A stretch of 64,000 nucleotides of DNA from Levilactobacillus suantsaii (GCF_004115745.1 NZ_QXIL01000003.1:112702-176701); one strand, 5' to 3'. Shown: positions 47,772 to 55,827, counted from the stretch's first letter. The notes: generated by a model from the letters alone, not told the origin. Program-made: numbers and translations.

Positions 47772-47847
47772 AGAGTCCGAACCCTGCTAGGATAGGGTCA
47801 ATCCAGAAGACAAAGTCGCCCTCCATCCGCGGGAGGGTGGCTTTTTT
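47772..47847 (+). ncRNA. Candidate small terminated RNA
   Basis: An extended -10 TGCTAGAGT (47768-47776) is followed by a small hairpin ACCCT/AGGGT (47781-47798) and a very stable terminator: 11 bp stem 47814-47824 with 47832-47842, 7 nt loop, then T6. No open frame of note fits inside. It would give a transcript of ~70 nt, ending ~108 nt before the secreted-protein gene. It could be a small RNA or a leader attenuator; no known riboswitch motif is recognised. The rest of the 47570-47954 gap holds nothing else I can support. Confidence 0.45.
47814..47847 (+). terminator. Strong intrinsic terminator
   Basis: Stem 47814-47824/47832-47842 with two wobble pairs, then TTTTTT. No plus-strand gene ends close before it; the nearest, at 46786, has its own terminator. 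Confidence 0.85.
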
Positions 47848-47954
47848 ATGGGCCAAATCAATTGGCTCATCTCTGCTACGTTGCTGCCAAGTAGAAATGA
47901 CGCTCCCCATGACCATGTTTATTTTCCTCATTCACTTTAAGGAGATGTGCCAGC

Positions 47955-48395
47955 ATGAAAAGACTCATCACCAATCTAGCACTAGTTACAGCTTCGAGCT
48001 TTACTTTGCTAGTTGGTCTCACTAGCCCCAGTCAAGCGTCTTCCTGGCATAAAGGGACTCCTAAGGCCTTACGTGGCGACTATTCCTACAACACCTTACG
48101 CGATGCCTATGACCACATTGGTTGGATTTCATTTAAAAAGAACACCTACTCTGTGTCCGACCCTTATCCCCTTGGCCATAACTTAGACATTAAGCAAGTA
48201 CACTACAAAAAGATTGGCCAGTACTATCGCCTAAAGGGAAAAACGTCGCCCATGAAACTGATTCTAAAGGAAACCTACACGGCAGATCAGGTCTTTTACA
48301 AACAAGGTAAGCGGCTTAAAAACGTCAGCTACAAAATATTTAAAGCCAAGCGATTTACCCACTACAAAGGATATATCGGTTACTTTTCACCCTAA
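47955..48395 (+). CDS. Small secreted protein, unknown function
   Basis: A 146-residue protein with a Sec signal peptide (KRLITNLALVTASSFTLLVG, cleavage near SQASS). The mature part starts WHKGTPKALRGDYS, a phrase common in secreted lactobacillus proteins, and is rich in Lys and Tyr (mature part strongly basic). No enzyme motif is seen. Good AAGGAGATG ribosome-binding site. It is more AT-rich than its neighbours and sits in an accessory-looking region. Confidence 0.8.
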   Translation: MKRLITNLALVTASSFTLLVGLTSPSQASSWHKGTPKALRGDYSYNTLRDAYDHIGWISFKKNTYSVSDPYPLGHNLDIKQVHYKKIGQYYRLKGKTSPMKLILKETYTADQVFYKQGKRLKNVSYKIFKAKRFTHYKGYIGYFSP

Positions 48396-48564
48396 GTTAA
48401 GGCTTAAAATTAAAATCGCTCAAAGGCTTCAGTCATCACTCAATCAGGAACCGATTAACTTTGTCTTCGAATCATAAACTTCATAACATAATAAAATTAT
48501 TGCTATGTGACGCTTGGCGTTTTATTAGCAAATTATTACTGACAATTCCCCCATAGAATCGATC

Positions 48565-48599
48565 AAAAAAGTCGTCCCCAGCATTCGGACGACTTTTTT
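48565..48599. terminator. Bidirectional terminator
   Basis: AAAAAAGTCGTCC/GGACGACTTTTTT, between two converging small genes. The preceding 48396-48564 is AT-rich and shows nothing else. Confidence 0.9.
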
Positions 48600-48631
48600 G
48601 ACTGGTTCTCACTAAATTACTGGCAACATGC

Positions 48632-48886
48632 TTATTTCCAATGACACCATTTACATTTCGGATAGTGATTGCTTTTGGCCCAGTTCGTACTTACATACTT
48701 CTTTGGATGGCGTCTAGCACGATTTAGCCCCCGGCAATGCTTACCATGATGTGCCTTGTGCCCATAATTGACAGCAATCACAACGTTTCGACTAATTGCA
48801 TTAGCTGTTATCGCCGGTGCCGCAATTTCGCCAACCCCAGCAAAAGTCACCGCAATCAGACCAGATACCAATAACCTTTTCACCAT
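48632..48886 (-). CDS. Small secreted cysteine/histidine-rich protein
   Basis: An 84-residue protein with a signal peptide (residues 1-30, ending ANA). The basic mature part holds C51 in GKHCRGLNRARRH and C78/C81 in KCKWCHWK, with several His. This resembles the short zinc-binding tail HCRGL...CKxC found behind nucleases and surface proteins in Firmicutes, here standing alone. The ATG at 48884-48886 follows GGGGGAAAATT. Function unknown. Confidence 0.72.
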   Translation of the reverse strand: MVKRLLVSGLIAVTFAGVGEIAAPAITANAISRNVVIAVNYGHKAHHGKHCRGLNRARRHPKKYVSTNWAKSNHYPKCKWCHWK

Positions 48887-49052
48887 AATTTTCCCCCAAA
48901 GCGTCATATTATATTATATTGCAAACTTAATTTTAGCAAATTTGTATAAATTTAAAAAGTAATTTCTGGTATAAATATTTTAATGGTCATGGTTCTTGCT
49001 TTTAGCAGACTGAATAACGTAAAATCAACTTATCAAAGGAGGAGAACATAAC

Positions 49053-49250
49053 ATGAAATTTGGCTACAGAACCCCTAGTTTCAAGAAGTCTTTAAGTGCC
49101 CGGACGACTGGCCGACTCAAGCGGGAAGCCCGCAGCACCATCGACCCAACCTACGGTAAAAAGGGCATGGGCTGGCTCAAAGATCCCGAAAAGGCAGCCT
49201 ACAATAAGGTCTACCACAAAACGACTAAATCCCTATTTAAGTGGTGGTAA
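49053..49250 (+). CDS. Small basic phage/mobile-element-type protein
   Basis: A 65-residue basic protein with LSARTTGRLKREARSTIDPTYGKKGMGWLKDPEKAAYNKVYHKTT. Short proteins of this SARTTGR...YGKKGMGW...AAYNKVY type recur in Firmicutes phages, integrative elements and their remnants; function is unknown. Excellent AAAGGAGGAG ribosome-binding site and a following terminator indicate a real gene. Confidence 0.78.
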   Translation: MKFGYRTPSFKKSLSARTTGRLKREARSTIDPTYGKKGMGWLKDPEKAAYNKVYHKTTKSLFKWW

Positions 49251-49282
49251 ACTAGGATAACCCTTATTTACAAAACACGAAT

Positions 49283-49323
49283 AAGCCACGTTCTCCTGAA
49301 GTAAGGCGGCGTGGTTTTCTTTT
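49283..49323 (+). terminator. Terminator after the 65-residue protein gene
   Basis: AAGCCACG/CGTGGTTT stem with a 19 nt loop, then TTCTTTT. Confidence 0.6.
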
Positions 49324-49349
49324 ACAGTGCTTTTCAAAAGTAGTTAACC

Positions 49350-49516
49350 TGTCACAAAATCGCGACATTACCTCCTAAATCGAGCCTGATTTTGCGCAAA
49401 ATTTGCGCAAAATGACTTGATCTTTTCACATTTTTTAGCTTTTTTTCACAAACAAAAGCCCGCCAAATATTAATCTGGCGGGTTCCTTGTTTTATAAAAT
49501 TCACTAATTTGTGACA
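49350..49516. repeat. Inverted and palindromic repeats behind tRNA-Ser
   Basis: TGTCACAAA (49350-49358) and TTTGTGACA (49508-49516) are inverted copies. Between them lie two copies of the perfect palindrome TTTGCGCAAA (49391-49400 and 49402-49411), 11 bp apart, and the tRNA terminator. This could be an attachment-site scar or a protein-binding array; no integrase gene is present. Confidence 0.5.
49453..49482 (-). terminator. Terminator of tRNA-Ser
   Basis: CCCGCCA/TGGCGGG hairpin and CTTTTG on the minus strand, ~40 nt after the tRNA. Confidence 0.8.
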
Positions 49517-49520
49517 ATAA

Positions 49521-49607
49521 GGAGAGTACAGGATTTGAACCTGCGCGCCGGTATTAGCCGGTTCGCCGGATTTCGAGTCCGGTGCATTACCACTCTGCCA
49601 ACTCTCC
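49521..49607 (-). tRNA. tRNA-Ser (anticodon CGA)
   Basis: An 87 nt type II tRNA. Acceptor GGAGAGT/ACTCTCC, anticodon stem CCGGA/TCCGG with loop CTCGAAA (anticodon CGA, reading UCG), long variable arm with CCGG/CCGG stem, T-loop TTCAAAT. CCA is not encoded, and the base in discriminator position is T, whereas serine tRNAs usually have G. Confidence 0.95.
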
Positions 49608-49670
49608 ATTACTTAATCTATTCTACCAATAATGAATATAAATGCAAGGCTTGTTTGAAAATTCTTTTTA

Positions 49671-50060
49671 TTATTGCGTTAACCCCAACGGGTCAAATGG
49701 TGGTACCCAGACCGAATCCGTAGCTAGCAGCGCCATCGGAGCAATGTTAGGCGTATCCAATTTAGTGGCTAACAGCCGTTTATCCCGTTGGGTCGCCTGA
49801 CTAATTTCCCAATCGGCCCATTGCGATTGCCACGTCTCACGACTGATCATCACCAATAGACGCTGGCTCGCCTTTAAATCAGCTTTGAATTGCCGCCTTA
49901 AGCGGGCAGCCTGGTGCGTCTCAAACGCCACGTTAGGCCGCTGATTATGAAATTTTAGGGTGGGGAAATCCCAATGACGACCCGCCCACTGCGTTAATTG
50001 CCGTTGAAAGGACTGGGCTAGCGGGTCATCAGCTTGATAACTAATGACTAATTGACTCAC
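49671..50060 (-). CDS. Solo TIR-like domain protein (ThsB/DUF1863 type)
   Basis: A 129-residue single-domain protein. Its start QLVISYQADDPLAQ fits the first strand and loop of TIR folds; ASQRLLVMISRETWQSQWADWEISQA (in parts, residues 64-89) matches the family core with the candidate catalytic glutamate E85 in WADWE, and it ends PPFDPLGL, like the PFDYLG segment of ThsB from Thoeris defence. ThsB-type TIR proteins make a cyclic ADP-ribose signal. No ThsA-like (SIR2/SLOG) gene or other effector is near. GTG start behind ACGGAGGC; -10 TATAAT at 50091-50096. It lies just upstream of tRNA-Ser, in an accessory-looking spot. Confidence 0.75.
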   Translation of the reverse strand: MSQLVISYQADDPLAQSFQRQLTQWAGRHWDFPTLKFHNQRPNVAFETHQAARLRRQFKADLKASQRLLVMISRETWQSQWADWEISQATQRDKRLLATKLDTPNIAPMALLATDSVWVPPFDPLGLTQ

Positions 50061-50090
50061 AATAATGCCTCCGTTCTTGATTTAACTGGC

Positions 50091-50096
50091 ATTATA
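50091..50096 (-). promoter_or_regulatory. -10 element of the TIR-like gene
   Basis: Consensus TATAAT on the minus strand 31 bp before the GTG start; no good -35 at 17 bp (TTGTCA is only 11 bp away). A perfect 12 bp palindrome TAAACTAGTTTA lies upstream at 50142-50153. Confidence 0.5.
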
Positions 50097-50154
50097 CGCG
50101 GTGAATGTGACAACTCTGTGGCGATTCTGTGTATCCCCGATTAAACTAGTTTAC

Positions 50155-50199
50155 AAAATGAAAAAGTGCGCCTGCGGGTAAACTCCCCAGACGCACTTT
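50155..50199 (-). terminator. Terminator of recJ-apt
   Basis: AAAGTGCG/CGCACTTT outer stem with an inner CTG/CAG extension and TTTTTCATTTTG on the minus strand. Confidence 0.85.
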
Positions 50200-50231
50200 A
50201 CGGTTACCGATGTAAAAATCGGTAGTTGGTT

Positions 50232-50750
50232 TTAATAAGTCATTAAACTAAAGACATCGTACCCCTGCAACTGGTCGCGACCATGCAGGTCCTTGAGTTC
50301 AATCAAGAAAGCCGTGCCGACCACGATACCGCCAAGGTCTTCGACCAGCTTAATCGTGGCCCCAATCGTGCCCCCCGTGGCCAGCAAATCGTCCGTCACC
50401 AAGACCCGTTGGCCGGGTTTGATGGCGTCTTGATGCAGGTAAAGCGATGAGGTGCCGTATTCGAGATTGTAGCTCGCCTTGACCGTAGCTCGGGGCAACT
50501 TGCCCTCTTTGCGGGCCGGGGCAAAGCCGACGTTCAGTTCATAAGCGACCGGGCACCCAACGATAAACCCACGGGCTTCGGGGCCTACGATCATTTCAAC
50601 GCCCTTGTCCTTGGCGTACTGCACGATTTGATCAGTCGCCGCGTGAAACGCTTCCCCGTCAGCCATCAGCGGGGAGATGTCGCGGAAGACGACCCCCTTT
50701 TCCGGATAATCGGGAACACTTGCAATGTACTTCGTAAAATCAATGGCCAT
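50232..50750 (-). CDS. apt: Adenine phosphoribosyltransferase
   Basis: A 172-residue purine salvage enzyme making AMP from adenine and PRPP. The PRPP-binding motif is [16 protein letters not shown] near residue 118; the N-terminus [21 protein letters not shown] is typical. The ATG at 50748-50750 is chosen over an upstream in-frame start inside recJ. It lies 17 nt after recJ, the common recJ-apt pair, and ends at a terminator. Confidence 0.97.
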   Translation of the reverse strand: MAIDFTKYIASVPDYPEKGVVFRDISPLMADGEAFHAATDQIVQYAKDKGVEMIVGPEARGFIVGCPVAYELNVGFAPARKEGKLPRATVKASYNLEYGTSSLYLHQDAIKPGQRVLVTDDLLATGGTIGATIKLVEDLGGIVVGTAFLIELKDLHGRDQLQGYDVFSLMTY

Positions 50751-50767
50751 TTTAAAAATTAGCTCCT

Positions 50768-53089
50768 TTATTTTAAGTCGATAAGTCTCTGGAGACGCTG
50801 CGTTAACGCCGCTGAGGGACAAAATAGTAAGTCTTGTTCGGTCTGCATCTGCTGCAACCGTAATTGATAACTCGGGGCCGTCGTCAAATCCTTGTGGGCC
50901 GGTTGGGCCACCGCATCCATGATGCCATGGCTAATGGAAATGAACCCACATTCAAAGAAGACCTGAATCATAAAGACTAACTGTGTCCGCGGAATTTGGA
51001 TAAACGTGCTAAGTTGCGCCAATTGATGACTCACGTCTACGTGTTGGTGTGTTGTAACGAACTTAAATAGTTTAGCATACTCAGCGCGTGATGGCATGCC
51101 TAAACGTGAAAGACTTTCTTTCTTGTATAAATAAGCCGTGATTTTAGTCGGTTTCAACTGGGTCAAGGCCGTCGTCAAATCGGTAGTCAGATCCGGACAA
51201 TCCACCACGTACAGCGCTTGGTCGGCTGCTAACGGGGTTAAGTCTTGGCCCGTGTACAACACCGCTGTAGCATCTGAGGGTAATTGTTGGGCCAGTTGCC
51301 GATAAACGTTATCGTGAAAGAATAGGTAGGTCCCTGGGGCTTGGAACATGGCTTGATGGAGTTGGGTCGTCCGTAACGTCACGACCGCGGGGGACGTGGT
51401 CTGCAAATCTTTGACCATGACCTGAAGGGAGTGCCGCCCCTGCCACACGTTATCTTCCAAAGTTCCTAATACGGCTACGTTTTGTGCGGCGCCTAAGTCG
51501 GCCGCTTGGTCCCCCGCCCCAAATTGAATGGCATTTAACCGGGTCGTTCCCGTCTGCAACTGGAATTTCAAGTGGTCCTGGGTCTTACCAATGGCTTTGA
51601 CCTGGGTCACCGCTTCCGGTTCAAAGGTAAACAGTGGTTGCGGGTTATCCGTCCCGAATGGGGCCAACTGGAGCAAATCATGGTACAAATCCATCGTGGC
51701 TTCTGGAACGGGTAACGTGGCCGCCACGGTGACATCGCTCGGTCCTTGGGCGGCTAAATCTTGAGCCACGGCTTCGGCATCTAAGGCGTCTGCCAGCGCG
51801 TCTAGATTGTCCGCTGGGACCGTTAAGCCCACGGCCATGTGATGACCCCCAAAGGCCGTCATCAGGTCACGATGGCCGTCTAACGCCGCAAAGAGGTTAA
51901 ACGCGGCCACACTTCGGCCGGATCCCTTGGCATGACCATCTTCCGCGACGTTTAACACCAACGTCGGCTTGCCGGTTTGTTCGACGACCTTACTAGCCAC
52001 GATTCCCAACACCCCTTCGTGCCAGTCGTGACCGCTGATAATCAAGGCCTGCCGATGCTGATGGTGCTCATCTGCCGCTTGGGCCAGGGCCGCGGTACTA
52101 ATGTCAGCCACTAACTGTTGGCGTTTACGGTTCTCAGTCTCGGTCTGTTGGGCTAACTGTTGAGCCACGTTTTCGTCTAACGTTGTGAGCAGTTCCACAG
52201 CGGGGGTCGCATCCTCCATCCGCCCCAAAGCGTTTAGGCGCGGGGCGATGCCAAAACCAATCGACTGTTCCGTAATCGTCGCCGGATCAATTCCCGCCGT
52301 TTTCAACAAGGCTTGAATCCCCGGCCGGTCGTCTTGGCGTAACAGGGCCAGACCAAAGTAGACCAAGACCCGATTTTCGTCGACTAGCGGGACCAAGTCG
52401 GCGACCGTACCGATAGCGGCCAAATCCAGGACGTCTTGCGGAATCTCGTCGCGTAAAGCTTGAGCGACCTTAAAGGCCACCCCGGCTCCCGATAGGCCGC
52501 CAAAGGGGTATTCAGCTCCCGGATAACGGGGATGAATAATGGCGTAAGCATCCGGTAACTTCTCTGGCAACTCGTGATGGTCGGTCACCACTACGTCTAC
52601 GCCGGCCTCGTTAGCCGCCGCAATCGCGTCGTTACCCGCGACCCCGTTGTCCACCGTTACGAAGAGTTGCGTCCCTGCGGCAATCAACTTCTTGAACGCC
52701 GCCACGTTGGGACCATAACCGTCTGTGAACCGGTTAGGAATATAATAGTTCACCTTGGCACCTAATGCGCTTAAGGTCTCATACATGATGGCCGTACTGG
52801 TGACCCCATCGGCATCGTAATCTCCGTAGATGGTAATCTGCTGGTCGTCAGAAACGGCCTGCTCGATGCGGTCCATCCCCTTTTGCATATCATGGAGCAG
52901 CAACGCATCGTGCAGTTGTTCCGGTCCAGGATGGAGAAACGCTTGGGCCGCCTCCGCCGTCTTGAACCCCCGGTTATATAAGATTTGTGCCACAATTGGT
53001 GAGACCCGGGTCGCGTGGGCCAGGTCCTGGGCCGCCGACGTGGGTTGGTCGACGTGGTGATTATTCCAATGGTATTGGGCCGTGATCAT
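50768..53089 (-). CDS. recJ: Single-stranded-DNA-specific exonuclease RecJ
   Basis: A 773-residue DHH-family 5'-3' exonuclease with the extra C-terminal domain usual in Firmicutes. Motifs: [15 protein letters not shown] near residue 85, VTVDNG and [10 protein letters not shown] near 145-170, [10 protein letters not shown], and DHH-associated [12 protein letters not shown] near 415. It acts in recombination and mismatch repair. The ATG at 53087-53089 is chosen because AAAGG lies 9 nt upstream; earlier in-frame starts overlap that site. A weak terminator lies directly upstream. Confidence 0.95.
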   Translation of the reverse strand: MITAQYHWNNHHVDQPTSAAQDLAHATRVSPIVAQILYNRGFKTAEAAQAFLHPGPEQLHDALLLHDMQKGMDRIEQAVSDDQQITIYGDYDADGVTSTAIMYETLSALGAKVNYYIPNRFTDGYGPNVAAFKKLIAAGTQLFVTVDNGVAGNDAIAAANEAGVDVVVTDHHELPEKLPDAYAIIHPRYPGAEYPFGGLSGAGVAFKVAQALRDEIPQDVLDLAAIGTVADLVPLVDENRVLVYFGLALLRQDDRPGIQALLKTAGIDPATITEQSIGFGIAPRLNALGRMEDATPAVELLTTLDENVAQQLAQQTETENRKRQQLVADISTAALAQAADEHHQHRQALIISGHDWHEGVLGIVASKVVEQTGKPTLVLNVAEDGHAKGSGRSVAAFNLFAALDGHRDLMTAFGGHHMAVGLTVPADNLDALADALDAEAVAQDLAAQGPSDVTVAATLPVPEATMDLYHDLLQLAPFGTDNPQPLFTFEPEAVTQVKAIGKTQDHLKFQLQTGTTRLNAIQFGAGDQAADLGAAQNVAVLGTLEDNVWQGRHSLQVMVKDLQTTSPAVVTLRTTQLHQAMFQAPGTYLFFHDNVYRQLAQQLPSDATAVLYTGQDLTPLAADQALYVVDCPDLTTDLTTALTQLKPTKITAYLYKKESLSRLGMPSRAEYAKLFKFVTTHQHVDVSHQLAQLSTFIQIPRTQLVFMIQVFFECGFISISHGIMDAVAQPAHKDLTTAPSYQLRLQQMQTEQDLLFCPSAALTQRLQRLIDLK

Positions 53090-53104
53090 TCCCGTCATCC
53101 TTTC

Positions 53105-53142
53105 TAAAAAGACAGGGGCCTGGGACACTTCTTCCCAGACCC
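53105..53142 (-). terminator. Weak terminator between lapA and recJ
   Basis: GGGTCTGGGA/TCCCAGGCCC hairpin (53116-53125 with 53133-53142, minus) with TTTTT only after a 5 nt interruption. The recJ ribosome-binding site starts 2 nt after the T-run. Confidence 0.6.
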
Positions 53143-53155
53143 GTTAAATTCTTGT

Positions 53156-53560
53156 TTATTTTTGTGGTGCTTGTTTCGTTGCGGCCAACTGGGTTTGCAA
53201 GTCCTTGACTTGAGCTTGCAATGCATGGATCTCTTGATCCTGTTGGCCCGCAGCCTGCTTACCGGTATTTTTGACCCGTTTTTGCAGGCGTTCGTTCTCG
53301 TCAGTCAACGATTGGATACGTTCATCGCTACTCTGCTTAAGTTCCTTATAAGCGTGATTATGCCGAAACGCGGTGATCGTCGAAAAAAGAATCATCAGAA
53401 CGGCCCCAATCAAGATTGAGACCAATAGTAATAAAATCAGCGGCCAATGGACCGTCGCAAACCCAAACGAAACGGGAACCGATTCCACGTTTAAAATCGC
53501 AAATACCGCCACAACAATGACCAGTAAAATGGTCGCAATGATCCGCCACTGATTCTTCAT
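53156..53560 (-). CDS. lapA: LapA domain membrane protein
   Basis: A 134-residue protein with two transmembrane helices (about residues 6-28 and 40-63) around [23 protein letters not shown], the lipopolysaccharide assembly A (DUF1049) pattern, followed by a coiled coil (about 75-130) rich in Gln and Lys. In Gram-positives the role is unknown. It overlaps rnz by 4 nt (ATGA), so the two are translationally coupled. Confidence 0.88.
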   Translation of the reverse strand: MKNQWRIIATILLVIVVAVFAILNVESVPVSFGFATVHWPLILLLLVSILIGAVLMILFSTITAFRHNHAYKELKQSSDERIQSLTDENERLQKRVKNTGKQAAGQQDQEIHALQAQVKDLQTQLAATKQAPQK

Positions 53561-54507
53561 ACTCTGGAAGCCTCCGTCTTTTTATGAAATGCTACCGGAA
53601 ATTCATCAAAATCTTTAACGACCCGCGTGTTTTTAAACACGTCGCGGGCTTGATGCTGGAGTTCAGCCGCCATCTTCCCCGTGTACCGCGCGGAAATATG
53701 GTTAAGGAGCAACAGTTTCACGTGCGCGCGCTTGGCTAATTCGGCCGCTTGGATGTTGGTCGAATGGTAGTACGCGTGCGCTAACTTGCCCTCACCCTTG
53801 GCAAAGGTACTTTCGTGTACCAGCACATCGGCGTCTTGGGCCAATTTCTCTGCGTTCGGCGTTTGCCGCGTATCACCTAAAATGGCCACGACCCGACCCG
53901 GTTGCGCGGGTCCTAAGTAATCTTGACCGTTGATGATCCGGCCGTCGGGCAACGTCACGGTCTTCCCCGCTTTAAGCTGGCCGTAAAGCGGGCCGGACGG
54001 AATTTGGTCAGCCTGTAACCGGGCGACCATCAGTTCACCAGGATGGTCCTTTTCGACGATTCGATACCCGTAACACGTAATCCGGTGATCGAGATACCGG
54101 GCAAAGACCTGAAACTTGTCGTCTTCGAACACTAAGCCTTCACCGGTCAGTTCCTGGTAGTGCAACTTGTAAGCCAGCTTGGTCCCAGTGACCCGCAGAC
54201 TGACCTCAACGAAGTCCCGAATCCCCTTGGGACCGTAAATCGTCAACGGGGAGTTGCCACCCTGAAACGACCGACTACTGAGCAGCCCCGGCAAACCAAA
54301 GATGTGATCGCCGTGCAGGTGGGTAATAAAAATTTTATCGATTTTGCGGGGCTTTAAGGTCGTGCGCAAGATTTGATGTTGCGTGGCCTCCCCAACGTCA
54401 AACAACCAGACCGAATTACGTTCGTCCAATAACCGCAACGCCGTACTGGTTACGTTCCGAAACTTCCCGGGTGACCCAGCACCCGTGCCTAAAAATTCAA
54501 TTTCCAT
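53557..54507 (-). CDS. rnz: Ribonuclease Z
   Basis: A 316-residue metallo-beta-lactamase-fold enzyme that trims the 3' end of tRNAs lacking an encoded CCA (as the tRNA-Ser in this window). Zinc motif HLHGDH in [24 protein letters not shown] (in parts) near residue 62; further ligands in [14 protein letters not shown] and LNHISARY. The N-terminus [14 protein letters not shown] is typical. Full family length. Confidence 0.97.
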   Translation of the reverse strand: MEIEFLGTGAGSPGKFRNVTSTALRLLDERNSVWLFDVGEATQHQILRTTLKPRKIDKIFITHLHGDHIFGLPGLLSSRSFQGGNSPLTIYGPKGIRDFVEVSLRVTGTKLAYKLHYQELTGEGLVFEDDKFQVFARYLDHRITCYGYRIVEKDHPGELMVARLQADQIPSGPLYGQLKAGKTVTLPDGRIINGQDYLGPAQPGRVVAILGDTRQTPNAEKLAQDADVLVHESTFAKGEGKLAHAYYHSTNIQAAELAKRAHVKLLLLNHISARYTGKMAAELQHQARDVFKNTRVVKDFDEFPVAFHKKTEASRV

Positions 54508-54610
54508 ATTTTTTTCGTTCCTATCTAATCGTTTTAAAGTCCGCTCACTATTTTAGGGGATTTCGGCGCAAATCGCAACTTTTGTCTTTTCAACCAGGCC
54601 AGGAATATGA

Positions 54611-54640
54611 TTAGGGTTCCCCCACAAAATTCGGTATACT
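54611..54640 (+). promoter_or_regulatory. Candidate promoter of the 90-residue/lipoprotein pair
   Basis: TTAGGG (54611-54616), 18 bp, TATACT (54635-54640). The -10 is good, the -35 weak. Confidence 0.45.
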
Positions 54641-54670
54641 TGAGGAGATTACGGAGGAGGAACGACCCAC

Positions 54671-54943
54671 ATGCGCTTAATTGATTTTGACCGGTCGACC
54701 ATCGACTTAGATCCGCGATTACGCCTCTTTATCGAGGGTCCCACTAATCAGCCAGTCGCCGATTTACAAGTTGCCGACCACCGCCTTTACCTTTTGGTCG
54801 GCACGGGGCGAGCCCTCACCTTAGACCAATTCCGGGCCCGGACCCGCCAAATCGTACCGACGACGAGTCTCTTTCTCCCGGGACCGCCACCGCAACGGCT
54901 CTACGGTTACCGTTTGATTCCCCAATCATTATTATTGGGGTGA
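54671..54943 (+). CDS. Small protein of unknown function
   Basis: A 90-residue protein without signal or membrane segment; opens MRLIDFDRSTIDLDPRLRLF and contains several short beta-like runs and PLGPPP-like proline residues (LFLPGPPPQR). No family recognised. Excellent GGAGGAGG ribosome-binding site. It precedes a lipoprotein gene by 15 nt, so the two probably form an operon. Confidence 0.65.
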   Translation: MRLIDFDRSTIDLDPRLRLFIEGPTNQPVADLQVADHRLYLLVGTGRALTLDQFRARTRQIVPTTSLFLPGPPPQRLYGYRLIPQSLLLG

Positions 54944-54958
54944 AAGGGAGGACGCATC

Positions 54959-55717
54959 ATGCGTCGCTATTCAGCACTACTCGTTTTGGGTCTTAGCCTC
55001 TTAACCATCGGGTTGACCGGCTGCCAGCAGAGTTCTCAATCGACCCAAACTAACTTTAAAAAAGCGAGTGAGTCGAGCGAATCCTACCACGCGGCCCAAC
55101 CCGCTAAATCCACGACTAAGGCAGCATCCTCATCGCAACATTTCGCCCAGGATTTCCACCCTACGTCAGCGCAAACCGAGCGCCACGGCTACGTTAAATC
55201 CGGCAACCTGACAAAACGCGGGCAATACACCTACGACCGGGTGGGAACCAAGCAGACCTTAAAGCAAGTCGACCATCCCCAAACGACCCTGAAGAGTGGT
55301 GGTTTCACTTATAAATTGACCACCGTGCGGGTGCTGAAAAACGTGGCCCAGACCGCTGATGCCAAGAAAATGGCCGCCCAAGCGCTCAATCTGACCACGC
55401 TCAAGAGTCCGTATTACACCCTGCAAGTTAAGTTTACCATCACCAACCACCGGCACCAAGCGTTAACCACCGACGGAATCCAGGCCATTCGGTTAGGCCC
55501 CGACCAGGAACTCAACGCCACCAATCAACTCAGTGACGCCAGTGCCGGGCAGACTATCCCCGGAAACGGGCATCTAAACACCTTTGCGACGGGGTTGGCT
55601 AGTCAGCAACAAGCCCCGATCATCAAAAAGATCAAGATTGCCTTTGCTGGCGCCTACTCGGCCAAACAAAAACAAGTCATCAAACCTAGCCGTTGGTTAA
55701 CCATAGCTGTCAACTAA
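54959..55717 (+). CDS. Predicted lipoprotein, unknown function
   Basis: A 252-residue protein with a lipoprotein signal peptide; lipobox LTGC puts the modified cysteine at residue 22. A Ser/Gln/Thr-rich linker (to about 60) follows, then a beta-rich domain with FTYKLTTVRVLKNV and YTLQVKFTITNHRHQAL, resembling the immunoglobulin-like DUF4352/DUF5068 class of surface lipoproteins. Substrate or partner unknown. Ribosome-binding site GGGAGG at 7 nt; ends at a long terminator. Confidence 0.8.
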   Translation: MRRYSALLVLGLSLLTIGLTGCQQSSQSTQTNFKKASESSESYHAAQPAKSTTKAASSSQHFAQDFHPTSAQTERHGYVKSGNLTKRGQYTYDRVGTKQTLKQVDHPQTTLKSGGFTYKLTTVRVLKNVAQTADAKKMAAQALNLTTLKSPYYTLQVKFTITNHRHQALTTDGIQAIRLGPDQELNATNQLSDASAGQTIPGNGHLNTFATGLASQQQAPIIKKIKIAFAGAYSAKQKQVIKPSRWLTIAVN

Positions 55718-55735
55718 ATCGGTCAACCCCCCCAG

Positions 55736-55795
55736 ATAACCTAAGGGGTCGCCCCAGCACGGTACTGCGCTGAGACGACTCCTTAGGTTATTTTT
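55736..55795. terminator. Terminator after the lipoprotein gene
   Basis: Long hairpin: ATAACCTAAGG/CCTTAGGTTAT outer stem with GTCG/CGAC and CAGC/GCTG inner pairs, then TTTTT on the plus strand. The amidase gene converges. Confidence 0.85.
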
Positions 55796-55827
55796 AGCTG
55801 AATATCACACATGAAAGCGTTCACCCA

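Noticed and set aside
47814..47847. T-box-like leader
   Set aside because: GGAGGGTGG and CCGCGG are present, but in the wrong order for the T-box antiterminator, and the downstream gene is not a synthetase or amino-acid gene.
49352..49609. 85-codon minus-strand frame across tRNA-Ser
   Set aside because: It begins inside the tRNA and crosses its terminator; not a protein gene. The end of it was considered as an integrase remnant but there is too little to support that.
55812..55825. cre-like TGAAAGCGTTCACC
   Set aside because: One mismatch from consensus, but it lies just past the amidase stop in a 3' region with no promoter nearby, so a regulatory role is unlikely.
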